Shown in pieces: positions 26,464-33,067 of a stretch of 64,000 nucleotides of DNA. The translations under genes and the position numbers were made by a program. The stretch's first letter is position 1. Each line of letters begins with the position of its first letter. The notes beneath the pieces are model-generated. The model worked only from the letters and a program-made list of their open reading frames with translations, had not been told where the DNA came from and did not search any database. Source of the stretch: Sphingomonas citricola (GTDB lineage: Bacteria > Pseudomonadota > Alphaproteobacteria > Sphingomonadales > Sphingomonadaceae); assembly GCF_019429535.1 (NCBI RefSeq), contig NZ_JAHXZM010000006.1, positions 124,001-188,000 on the forward strand, read 5' to 3'.

Positions 26464-27330
26464 TCACGCGGTGCGCAGGCCTGCGGTGATCGGCGGAGCA
26501 GCGAACCAGGGCGTGACGAGCAGATGCGGCACCGCCAGCGCGGCGATCGCGGCGAAGAGCGCACGCACCCCGGTCGCGTCGACGCGCAGCAGCACGGCGG
26601 CAACGAGGCCAGCCAGGATGAAGGCGAGCAACAGGATCGGCGCCACCGCGCGGACGTAGTGGGCGGTCGTCGCGCATCCCATCTTCGCGCGACGCACGTC
26701 GGTTTGCGGCAAGGCGTGGAGGATCAGGAAGCCGAGCGAGAAGCCGATCAGCGGCGGGAACAGCAACAGTGCGAGGATGCCGGCCGCCAATCGCGCATCG
26801 TGCCGGCGTGCCGCGAGTATCAACAGTGCGGCGGAAGTCACCGCGCCGGTGATCGTCAGCCCGGTCACGAGCGCCGGGACCAGCGCATCGGGGCCGCCCG
26901 CGATGATCAGCAGGTCGCGGAGCGAGTTTGCGTGGATCACCGCCGGTGCCGCGATCAGGCTAGCGCCGCGCGCGACGCGCTCGCCGAGCGTCCCCGACGG
27001 CGCGTCCTCGAGCGCGAAATGGATTGCGGACGCGAGCAGGAACAACGGCAGCGCCACCGCCGGCTCGGTCGTCCACCACCACAGGCAAGCGAGCGACACC
27101 GACGCGTACAGCGCCAGAAATGCCGGTCGCCGGGCGTGCTCAACGATCGCCAGATCGCTCGCGCCGTGCGCCATGCCGATCACCCCGATCGCGATGATCG
27201 CGTAGCCGAGCTGCACCAGCAGCGGCGAGAAGGCGGCTGCGAGCCCGGCCGCGCCCAAGACGACCCAGCCGGCCACTGGCCAGCCGGGACTACCCGCTAC
27301 CGCGACCGCGACCGGCACGCGCGCGCTCAC
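26464..27330 (-). CDS. blh: Brp/Blh family beta-carotene 15,15'-dioxygenase
   Basis: Membrane iron enzyme cleaving beta-carotene into two retinals. The 288-residue protein is almost entirely hydrophobic helices. Conserved histidine-containing segments are visible: GMAHGASDLAIVEH (first His at residue 55), SAIHFALED, LILHALPQTD and ALAVPHLLV, the four iron-ligand regions of the family. It starts with GTG overlapping the stop of the rhodopsin gene (GTGA), so the retinal-producing enzyme is translationally coupled to the opsin. Its end is 8 bp from the convergent trmJ stop. Confidence 0.92.
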   Translation of the reverse strand: MSARVPVAVAVAGSPGWPVAGWVVLGAAGLAAAFSPLLVQLGYAIIAIGVIGMAHGASDLAIVEHARRPAFLALYASVSLACLWWWTTEPAVALPLFLLASAIHFALEDAPSGTLGERVARGASLIAAPAVIHANSLRDLLIIAGGPDALVPALVTGLTITGAVTSAALLILAARRHDARLAAGILALLLFPPLIGFSLGFLILHALPQTDVRRAKMGCATTAHYVRAVAPILLLAFILAGLVAAVLLRVDATGVRALFAAIAALAVPHLLVTPWFAAPPITAGLRTA

Positions 27331-28049
27331 GCGTCGATGTGGTCGTGATCGTGCGTGGAACCGCCGTCACGCAGCGCCTTGTCGACGTTGGCGGCAGCAT
27401 AGAAGGCGTAGACCACCTTGGCGACGACATCCATGACAAGGATCGCCCAGACCGAGGTCGGATCGTTGATGATTTTCAGACCCTCAGGCCCGGCGAGGAA
27501 GACGACCGGGTAGAGGAACCAGATGACCGTCAGGAAGGCGATATTCTTGGTGTAGGCAGCGCCCAGCGTGGCCCCCCGCTCGACCGCCTGCGTGCGCAGC
27601 GGCATCCACAACAGGTAGAGCACGCCCGCGAACGCGACGCACGACCAAAGGAACCACATCCACTTGATCACCGGCACGTCGGCGAGCGAGGAGATCAGGC
27701 CGGTCACGATCATCAGCACGTCGAGCACGATGATCGCGGTCAGATAACCGCCGACCTCGCCGGTCGACCGCCGTTCGTGAAAGGCGAGCAGCACCAGCCC
27801 CGCGAGCAGGATCGGCGTCGTCACCGACCAGTCGAGATAGCGCGCGAGATAGGTCGCGGTGCCGTCGAACTTCACCAGCGTGCCGATGCCGAACGCCATC
27901 GCGAGATAGGCGGTGGCAGCGATGAAGGGGACGCTGGCGTGCAGCAACGTGTGGTGCCGGGTGGGCGGGCGCTTGCTTCCCGTCGCGTAAATCGCGAGCG
28001 ACCCCAGCGACATGATTGTGAAACCGATGAGGAACGCCGTTCCGTCCAT
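27327..28049 (-). CDS. Type-1 microbial rhodopsin with D-T-G motif
   Basis: Seven-helix retinal protein of 240 residues. Helix C reads RYLDWSVTTPILLAG, aligning with bacteriorhodopsin R82, D85, T89 and D96 as R70, D73, T77 and G84, so the proton acceptor is present but the carboxylic donor is glycine. Helix G has MDVVAK with counterion D207 and Schiff-base lysine K211. L81, at the spectral-tuning position, predicts green absorption. The C-terminal tail is His/Asp-rich (THDHDHIDA). An ATG at 28049 with AGGGG upstream is preferred over GTG 28064. Most likely a light-driven proton pump; a sensory role cannot be excluded, though no transducer is adjacent. Confidence 0.94.
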   Translation of the reverse strand: MDGTAFLIGFTIMSLGSLAIYATGSKRPPTRHHTLLHASVPFIAATAYLAMAFGIGTLVKFDGTATYLARYLDWSVTTPILLAGLVLLAFHERRSTGEVGGYLTAIIVLDVLMIVTGLISSLADVPVIKWMWFLWSCVAFAGVLYLLWMPLRTQAVERGATLGAAYTKNIAFLTVIWFLYPVVFLAGPEGLKIINDPTSVWAILVMDVVAKVVYAFYAAANVDKALRDGGSTHDHDHIDA

Positions 28050-28254
28050 GACCAACCCCTGCACCCATGCGTCCGGCCCGATGCCGGCGATGGTCGCTTA
28101 ACGGAGATTAGCTATGCTCCGGTCCGGGGCAGGCAAAATAATGTTGCACAATGTTTCCGTGCCGGGGTGTCGCACCTGCGCGCCCGACGTTGGTCATGCC
28201 TTCCGGATGGGAGGGCGGGGCGATTTTTTCGCGAGCGCACTGCGATATGAAAAG

Positions 28255-28269
28255 TGGTGGAAGGGACTG
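28255..28269. repeat. attL: 15-bp copy of the tRNA-Tyr 3' end
   Basis: The sequence TGGTGGAAGGGACTG is identical to the 3' end of the tRNA-Tyr gene (with CCA) at 37392-37406 and in the same orientation. Sequence on either side differs. As the integrase gene lies next to the intact tRNA, this copy is the distal attachment site left by integration. Confidence 0.85.
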
Positions 28270-28332
28270 CTACGGGCTGATCGGACATAAGGCGCTGCTC
28301 TCATTATCAAGTTTCTCGTTGTGGTTTCAGCA

Positions 28333-28352
28333 GTACCCCCTGCTGTACCCCC
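28333..28352. repeat. Two GTACCCCC direct repeats near attL
   Basis: Copies at 28333-28340 and 28345-28352, 12 bp apart. The same octamer occurs twice near the other island end, in the same orientation. Candidate arm-type binding sites for the island integrase. Confidence 0.5.
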
Positions 28353-28365
28353 GCGATTGCGCCAC

Positions 28366-28602
28366 TTAGCTGCTGTCGATGCCTCCGACCGGGCGGCTTT
28401 GAAGCCAAGTTTCGACGTCTTTTTCCCACCAGCCGATTCGGCCAGCGGTCAGGCGGTGTTGGGTCGGAAATTCCTGTTTCGCGATCATCCTATAGATCGT
28501 GGCGCGGCTGACGCCGATGCTGGCGATCACGTCGTTGACGCTCATGAACCGGCCGACGCTTGCCGCGTAGCCCGCTTGCTTTGCCTCTGCGGCAGTCTTC
28601 AT
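28366..28602 (-). CDS. AlpA-family DNA-binding regulator/excisionase
   Basis: A 78-residue protein with the AlpA/MerR-like helix-turn-helix: FMSVNDVIASIGVSRATIYRMI, then the wing region ending GWWEKDVETWLQSRP, a near-textbook match for phage AlpA regulators. These proteins activate integrase transcription or act as excisionases in P4-like elements. It is the gene closest to attL and its start overlaps the upstream gene by four bases. It probably controls excision of the island. Confidence 0.88.
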   Translation of the reverse strand: MKTAAEAKQAGYAASVGRFMSVNDVIASIGVSRATIYRMIAKQEFPTQHRLTAGRIGWWEKDVETWLQSRPVGGIDSS

Positions 28603-28988
28603 CGCGCCGCCCCGATGGCTTGTTCGATGTCGAGCTGCTGGCCCTCGGGTGTAGGTGAGTTCGTGCTTTTGGGTATGATTTCACCGCGCAGCTTGGCTGC
28701 GTGGTCCAGCAGGCGTTTGGCCTTCCACTCTAGAGCAGCGACAGTGAGGCGGATGTCGCCATCGCTGATGCCGCGTTCGGCGGCGAATTTCGCGCGCATG
28801 TTGCGCGAGCCGACGCCGATCGCGTCACCGAGAATCTGCTGACCGCCGAGCAGCTTCGCGGCTGTTTCCAACCCTTGCATGCGACCGACGGTGAAGACGC
28901 CACGCGATTGAGCCGGTTTTCCGGCACAGACGAGAGCGTCAGCCTTGCCCGTGCGAGGACGGACAGGGGTGGGGGACGTGCTGGTCAT
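28599..28988 (-). CDS. Unknown island protein, 129 residues, possible DNA-binding
   Basis: Start at 28988 chosen for a GAGG eight bases upstream; an in-frame ATG at 29054 lies inside a palindrome and is less likely. The first 45 residues are Pro/Thr/Arg-rich and probably disordered. The core, LETAAKLLGGQQILGDAIGVGSRN in part, has the spacing of a helix-turn-helix seen in phage repressor-like proteins, then a long basic helix and a polar tail. It overlaps the AlpA-like gene by ATGA, so both are one transcript. Not recognised as a named family. Confidence 0.6.
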   Translation of the reverse strand: MTSTSPTPVRPRTGKADALVCAGKPAQSRGVFTVGRMQGLETAAKLLGGQQILGDAIGVGSRNMRAKFAAERGISDGDIRLTVAALEWKAKRLLDHAAKLRGEIIPKSTNSPTPEGQQLDIEQAIGAAR

Positions 28989-29040
28989 AGGGCGGTCCTC
29001 TTCGTGGAAGGGGCGAGCGCGCCGGGACCAGACCGCGACC

Positions 29041-29061
29041 TTGTTGAATGACATTCAACAA
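29041..29061. promoter_or_regulatory. Perfect 21-bp palindrome, candidate operator
   Basis: TTGTTGAATG-A-CATTCAACAA: two perfect 10-bp arms around one base, lying between the stop of the 70-residue gene and the start of the 129-residue/AlpA pair. AT-rich in a GC-rich region. The size and symmetry suit a dimeric phage-type repressor. Confidence 0.6.
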
Positions 29062-29072
29062 GACGCGGCCGG

Positions 29073-29285
29073 TCAGAACATGGGCGGCGGGCGGCGCGGG
29101 ACGGGGTGGAGATCAGTCGCGAGGGTGAGCAGGGCGAGGCCGGTGTCGAAGCGGATGACGGCGAAGGCGCGGTGCGCCGAGAGCACGTCGCACTGCTTGC
29201 CGGCGAGCTGACCGATGCCGAGGTAGAGGCAGCGGTCACCGCGAGCGATGCCGGCGACCGGCTGCGCAGGTGCTGCGCGCGCCAC
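29073..29285 (-). CDS. Unknown small island protein, 70 residues
   Basis: Begins with GTG two bases after the stop of the upstream 43-residue gene. The translation contains GDRCLYLGIGQLAGKQCDVLSA, which has the look of a compact beta-rich protein with two cysteines, and a proline-rich end. It belongs to the run of overlapping minus-strand genes. No family recognised. Confidence 0.5.
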   Translation of the reverse strand: MARAAPAQPVAGIARGDRCLYLGIGQLAGKQCDVLSAHRAFAVIRFDTGLALLTLATDLHPVPRRPPPMF

Positions 29286-29286
29286 A

Positions 29287-29418
29287 TCACAGGCCGAACA
29301 TCACGAACGGGCCGGGACCGCCGATGAGGCGATCCAGCGCGACGACGAGCACCTGCCCGACCAGAAGCCCGCTCGCGCAGCGCGCGAGGATCTGGCTGGT
29401 GGAAAGACGCGGCGCCAT
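29287..29418 (-). CDS. Tiny membrane-associated protein, 43 residues
   Basis: Its ATG shares a base with the upstream stop (TGATG). The translation begins MAPRLSTSQILARC, has a hydrophobic stretch of about 16 residues (SGLLVGQVLVVALD) and ends GPGPFVMFGL. Its position in a tight series of overlapping frames supports it more than its sequence does. Function unknown. Confidence 0.45.
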   Translation of the reverse strand: MAPRLSTSQILARCASGLLVGQVLVVALDRLIGGPGPFVMFGL

Positions 29419-29564
29419 CACCGAGGCGTCCCGACGAGCTGGGCGAGCGCCCAGGCGACGACAACGGGCGCGAGCAGGATGGCGAGCAGGACAACGACCA
29501 GCTTTCCAGCAATGCGGAGCGCGCGGCGCGCGCGGCCGCGCGGGGCGTCGACGCCGCCGATCAC
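29418..29564 (-). CDS. Tiny membrane protein, 48 residues
   Basis: GTG start overlaps the stop of the upstream zinc-ribbon remnant (GTGA). An Arg-rich N terminus (RGRARRALRIAGK) precedes one clear transmembrane helix (LVVVLLAILLAPVVVAWAL) and a short tail, giving a positive-inside single-pass topology. Function unknown; small holin- or inhibitor-like membrane proteins are common in phage early regions. Confidence 0.5.
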   Translation of the reverse strand: MIGGVDAPRGRARRALRIAGKLVVVLLAILLAPVVVAWALAQLVGTPR

Positions 29565-29923
29565 TGGTCGCGCTCCGCGGCGGGCGTGCCGTCGCAGCGG
29601 ACGCAGCTATGGTCGGTCGACCATGCGAAGCGGATGGCGTGCCGGTCGTCCTTGTCCCATTCGCTGCAGCCGCAACCACGGCAGACCTGCGGGTGATGCT
29701 CGGCTGGTTCGCGAGCGAGCTGCCCGTAGACCGCCTGGTCGAAGGGGAAGACCGCCTGCAGCGCGTAGAGCGTCTTGATCTTGCGGGCGACGTTGCCCGG
29801 CTGTTCGAGCATGTGGACGAGGTCGGTCGCCGCGGCGAGGTCGCCGGGCTTCTTCGCCAGCGCGCGGGCGACCGCGGCGATCGACAGCCCGGCAGCCTCA
29901 CGGCGCAGGCGCAGATACCTGTC
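29561..29923 (-). pseudogene. HTH/zinc-ribbon phage-type gene lacking its 5' end
   Basis: On the minus strand an open frame reads RYLRLRREAAGLSIAAVARA, an XRE-like helix-turn-helix, continues through an internal ATG at 29812, and ends with a cysteine-rich motif C-x2-C-x-C plus C-x2-C before ...AERDQ. Upstream of RYLRL there is no start codon before an in-frame TAG at 29977-29975; instead the DNA becomes a portal gene on the opposite strand. The gene has therefore lost its beginning. An 83-residue product could still start at 29812 without most of the HTH. Confidence 0.6.
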
Positions 29924-30407
29924 GGCATTGCAGTCGGCGCTGCTGAACGAGGCGGCGACGTTGTTCCGGCGCCGCTATTACCTGAACGGCAGCCACGCCG
30001 GATACATCCTCTACGCCACCGGCGACTTCCAGAACGGCGACACCGACGCGATGCGGCTGGCGCTGAAGAACAGCAAGGGGCCGGGCAACTTCCGCAACCT
30101 CTTCGTGCACGCGCCTGGCGGGAAGGAGGCCGGGATTAAGGTGATCCCGATTGCCGAGGTCGGCGCGAAGGATGAGTTCCTCGGCATCAAGTCGGCGACG
30201 CAGGCCGACGTGCTCGCCGCGCACCGCGTGCCGCCCCAGCTGCTCGGTATCGTGCCGGCGCAGGGATCCGCGTTCGGCAGTCCGAAAGATGCCACCGCGA
30301 TGTTCCTCGAGCTGGAGATCGAGCCGATCAAGACGGCGCTGCTCGAGCTGAACGATCGGCTGGGCGTCGAAGCTATCCGTTATCGCGAGCGCGCCGCGCT
30401 CGAATAG
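29916..30407 (+). pseudogene. Phage portal protein, C-terminal fragment (P2 gpQ/PBSX type)
   Basis: The frame reads YLSALQSALLNEAATLFRRR, then YYLNGSHAGYILY, KGPGNFRNLFVH, AAHRVPPQLLGI and ends in a helix like the family's normal C terminus. These are hallmark motifs of the P2-type portal (gpQ). Only about 163 of roughly 340 residues remain and no start codon precedes them, so the N-terminal half is gone. It is relic DNA of a tailed phage or satellite. Confidence 0.85.
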
Positions 30408-30493
30408 TTCAACGATCGGTCCATGTGACCGAGCGGGGGAAGCCGGGCTGCCACCTGGCTAAACCGACGAGGGAAGTCTCGCCACGACACGAT

Positions 30494-30534
30494 CGGCCAA
30501 TTGGCCGTCCCGCACCCGAGTCGCCTCGGGCGGG
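30494..30534. repeat. Palindrome plus strong hairpin upstream of the methylase gene
   Basis: CGGCCAATTGGCCG (30494-30507) is a perfect 14-bp palindrome. Directly after it, CCCG-ca-CCCGAG-tcgc-CTCGGG-CGGG (30509-30534) forms a stable hairpin followed by atcattt. Either a terminator of the upstream phage-like unit or an operator/leader structure for the methylase gene. Confidence 0.5.
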
Positions 30535-30558
30535 ATCATTTGGGTGAGATTTCCACAC

Positions 30559-31380
30559 ATGTCATGTTCTATTTCTGTTCTCCCCGTCGCGCCTGCGGCC
30601 GGGTACATCGGCGGCAAGCGCAATCTCGCGCGCCGCGTCATCGCGCTGCTCGGTCAGATCCCGCACACCAGCTACGCCGAGCCGTTCGTCGGCATGGGCG
30701 GGATCTTCCTGCGTCGCACCGCGCGCCCCGCGGCCGAGGCGATCAACGACGTGTCGGGCGACATCGCGACGTTCTTTCGCGTGCTGCAGGAGCATTACCC
30801 CTACTTCATCGACATGCTGCGCTGGCGGGTGGCGTCGCGCGCCGAGTTCGAGCGGCTGCGCGCCATCCCCGGCGAGCGGTTGACCGACCTGCAGCGCGCG
30901 GCTCGGTTCCTGTATCTTCAGCGGCTGGCGTTTGGCGGGAAGGTCGAGGGTCGGCACTTCGGCGTCGACAAGGGGCAGGGTGCCCGGTTCAATGTCGGCA
31001 AGCTGGAGCCGATGCTCGCTGACATACACGAGCGCCTGCAGGGCGTGGTGATCGAGCAGCTCGGCTATGCCGAGTTCATCCGCCGCTACGATCGCGACGG
31101 CGCGCTCTTCTATCTCGATCCACCCTACTGGGGATGCGAGACCGACTACGGCCAGGACGTGTTCGGCCGCGACGACTTCGCCGCGCTCGCCGACCAACTC
31201 GCCAGCATCAAGGGCGCGTTTGTCCTGTCGATCAACGACACGCCCGGCGCGCGCGAGACGTTCGGCCGCTTCGAGATGATCGACGTGCCCGTCACGTACA
31301 CGATCGGTGCCGGCGCCGCGAAGAAGGTGGGCGAGCTGATCATCAGCAACCGGCCGATCGCGGGCGATCGCGCGGCCTGA
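30559..31380 (+). CDS. Orphan D12-class DNA N6-adenine methyltransferase (Dam-like)
   Basis: Transfers a methyl group to adenine N6 in a short DNA site. The order of motifs is that of the D12/alpha class: YIGGKRNLARR (motif X), AEPFVGMGGIFL (AdoMet-binding motif I) and FYLDPPYWG (catalytic DPPY), in about 273 residues, all intact. The start is uncertain: ATG at 30559 or GTG at 30544. No restriction endonuclease gene is adjacent, so it is an orphan, as in many phages. It may protect the element from host restriction or mark DNA for the neighbouring module. Codon use is GC-rich, like the phage remnant rather than the AT-richer genes that follow. Confidence 0.9.
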   Translation: MSCSISVLPVAPAAGYIGGKRNLARRVIALLGQIPHTSYAEPFVGMGGIFLRRTARPAAEAINDVSGDIATFFRVLQEHYPYFIDMLRWRVASRAEFERLRAIPGERLTDLQRAARFLYLQRLAFGGKVEGRHFGVDKGQGARFNVGKLEPMLADIHERLQGVVIEQLGYAEFIRRYDRDGALFYLDPPYWGCETDYGQDVFGRDDFAALADQLASIKGAFVLSINDTPGARETFGRFEMIDVPVTYTIGAGAAKKVGELIISNRPIAGDRAA

Positions 31381-31434
31381 CCGTCGATGCGGCTAGGTAC
31401 GGCGAACGGCAACGCCGCGCCTAACCGCGTCGTC

Positions 31435-32562
31435 TTATTTACCAGGAGGCGAAGGCGGAACCTTCAAAGGATCAACTCGACCTCCAACAGCCTGCGGGGA
31501 TCGCAGAAACAAAGTGACAGCGTCACCGTCACCCAAGTGGTTTCTAATGATCCCCATTTGAACGGCTGACCAAGTACGAAAGATAGCAGATTGGTACGAT
31601 GCGGGAACCACGAGGTTTTCTGTGACATAATCGATTAAAGTGGAGCGCTCCTTCAAGTCGATATAGCGTAAATGCCAATATGCATCGGCCGTATATACGG
31701 CATGATCCATGATTGCGCGCGCTCTCGCGCTTCCACCTTCCCAATTGGATGTGGCGATGAAATCAGGCATTTCAAAGATCTGCTCTATGCGGTTCATAGC
31801 TACCCGCATTCTCAAAGCAGGATGAGGGTGTGTGCCGCTCGGCAGATCCTCTACCGAGCCTCTCGCTATTTCATTGAAGCGATGGAACATACACATAAGT
31901 CCCGCAGCGAGGCACCAAAGTCGAGGCTCATCAATTTCGCGGCTTTCGCGAAGTAGGAGAAGCGTCAAAGCTTCGAAGTCGGCAGCAAATTCGAAGGCAT
32001 GCCTTAATGAAGCCTCTCCGGTATTCGCTGGTTGTGCTGCGTCTTTTCCGTCATTCAGCCCGCCGTCGTGGCTTAGTAGTTCTGAAAAGCCTTGCGAGCG
32101 AGCCAGCTCCCCATGTTGTTGGAGAAGATGGGCTTGTTCATGCAAAAACAACCAAGTTGTCATGTACTGAACTATATGCAGCTTAGCATCTTCAGGGCGG
32201 AGCTCCGCAGGCAATACATCAGATCGCTTGTTTCCATAGCTCAAGAGATTGAAGATCGGATCAAATTCCGTGCGTGTCAGTACGCGCTGACAAGCCTCTG
32301 GGAATAAGAGAGCATCGCGATATATCTCTATAGCAGCACCATAGCTGATCCTGACCTCGTGGTCGCCATTTGGCCGCATGAAAGCGCCAGCTTTAAAGAC
32401 CCTTGTATTCACCCAAAGAACATGCAGTTTTCGCGACTTGCCTCGATAATATCGCTCAGAAAACCTCTTCTGTGTTATGTCTACTGCGGCGCGCGCAACA
32501 GCAGCGATACCCTTAGTGTCAATGAACTGTTCCTCGGCATCACGGTCAAAGCGTAAGGTCAC
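31435..32562 (-). CDS. HExxH metallopeptidase-like protein of the island cargo
   Basis: Unusual 375-residue protein, GTG start. It has a zinc-protease motif HEQAH at 141-145 in a hydrophobic helix context (TTWLFLHEQAHLLQQH). A possible third ligand E191 follows in EFAADFEA, and a THPHPALR segment (244-251) recalls the THPxxxxR motif of M48-like peptidases and the phage-exclusion protease Lit (U49). There is no signal peptide or membrane helix, so it is likely cytosolic. Base composition is clearly less GC-rich than the neighbours. It is transcribed away from the DUF262-HEPN pair across a 505-bp gap. Family placement is inference; substrate unknown, though Lit cuts EF-Tu during phage infection. 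Confidence 0.7.
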   Translation of the reverse strand: MTLRFDRDAEEQFIDTKGIAAVARAAVDITQKRFSERYYRGKSRKLHVLWVNTRVFKAGAFMRPNGDHEVRISYGAAIEIYRDALLFPEACQRVLTRTEFDPIFNLLSYGNKRSDVLPAELRPEDAKLHIVQYMTTWLFLHEQAHLLQQHGELARSQGFSELLSHDGGLNDGKDAAQPANTGEASLRHAFEFAADFEALTLLLLRESREIDEPRLWCLAAGLMCMFHRFNEIARGSVEDLPSGTHPHPALRMRVAMNRIEQIFEMPDFIATSNWEGGSARARAIMDHAVYTADAYWHLRYIDLKERSTLIDYVTENLVVPASYQSAIFRTWSAVQMGIIRNHLGDGDAVTLFLRSPQAVGGRVDPLKVPPSPPGK

Positions 32563-33067
32563 AGACGATACCTATATTTACAATTGATGAAGCCCAGCGA
32601 TAGAGCTGTTGGGGTCTCTCATAGGTAAAGCTAAGCATTAGAAGCAAGGTGGGTAATCGTGAGTGAGATCAGTGGGGGGCCGAAGGCTGAGCGCTGCGAA
32701 AGCCATACGGCGTCGAAAAGCTTGAACGCCATCGCTTCAGAACCAGATGAGCCCCGATTAGCGGGGGCGACTGGCTGCTAGCCCTCAAAGCGCGCTATTC
32801 CCCCCGCCTCGCCCCCGAGCTTTACAGGTCCCGAAAGGTGCACTGCCAAGCGAGCGACATCAGGCGGCAAATTCACGAATATAGAGCGATCGGTCGGGTA
32901 GCAGCCGGGTGCGATTGGGTGCACTCAGGGTCATCAGAGTTGCGCCGATAATAGGGCGCGGTTGGTTACCATAAAATGGCGCCAGACCGCTCCCCAGTCG
33001 GAGGCGATGGTCCCACCCGACCCGGCATGGTAAGGCGTACGATGACCTTCGAACGGAACACAGGCGA
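32563..33067. other. 505-bp intergenic region between the divergent cargo genes
   Basis: No convincing protein gene. It contains short inverted repeats, for example GCCCC/GGGGC around 32753-32770, GGCGT/ACGCC around 32710-32732 and GGCT/AGCC at about 32771-32781. These could be operators or part of a structured RNA. Short minus-strand frames overlapping 32860-33108 have no recognisable protein character. It must contain the promoters of both the peptidase-like gene and the DUF262 gene. Confidence 0.5.

Larger units (their letters stand above)
28050..28365. other. Non-coding stretch upstream of rhodopsin containing the left island end
   Basis: 316 bp without a convincing gene. The part up to 28254 is the promoter side of the minus-strand rhodopsin gene; an AT-richer patch near 28095-28140 (TAGCTAAT and TATTTTG on the minus strand) could hold its promoter but matches no strict consensus. 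From 28255 the tRNA-Tyr-derived repeat marks the start of the island, followed by two GTACCCCC repeats and the end of the AlpA-like gene. Confidence 0.5.

Noticed and set aside
28985..29512. Long minus-strand frame of 175 codons rich in Ser/Arg/Pro
   Set aside because: Typical shadow composition for GC-rich DNA; the overlapping tiny frames with coupled starts explain the strand better.
30459..30560. Minus-strand frame starting MCGNLTQM, like an SRAP (HMCES-type) peptidase start
   Set aside because: Only the first eight residues resemble that family; the frame ends after 33 residues and lies over the palindrome/hairpin. Possibly a relic, not supported as a gene.
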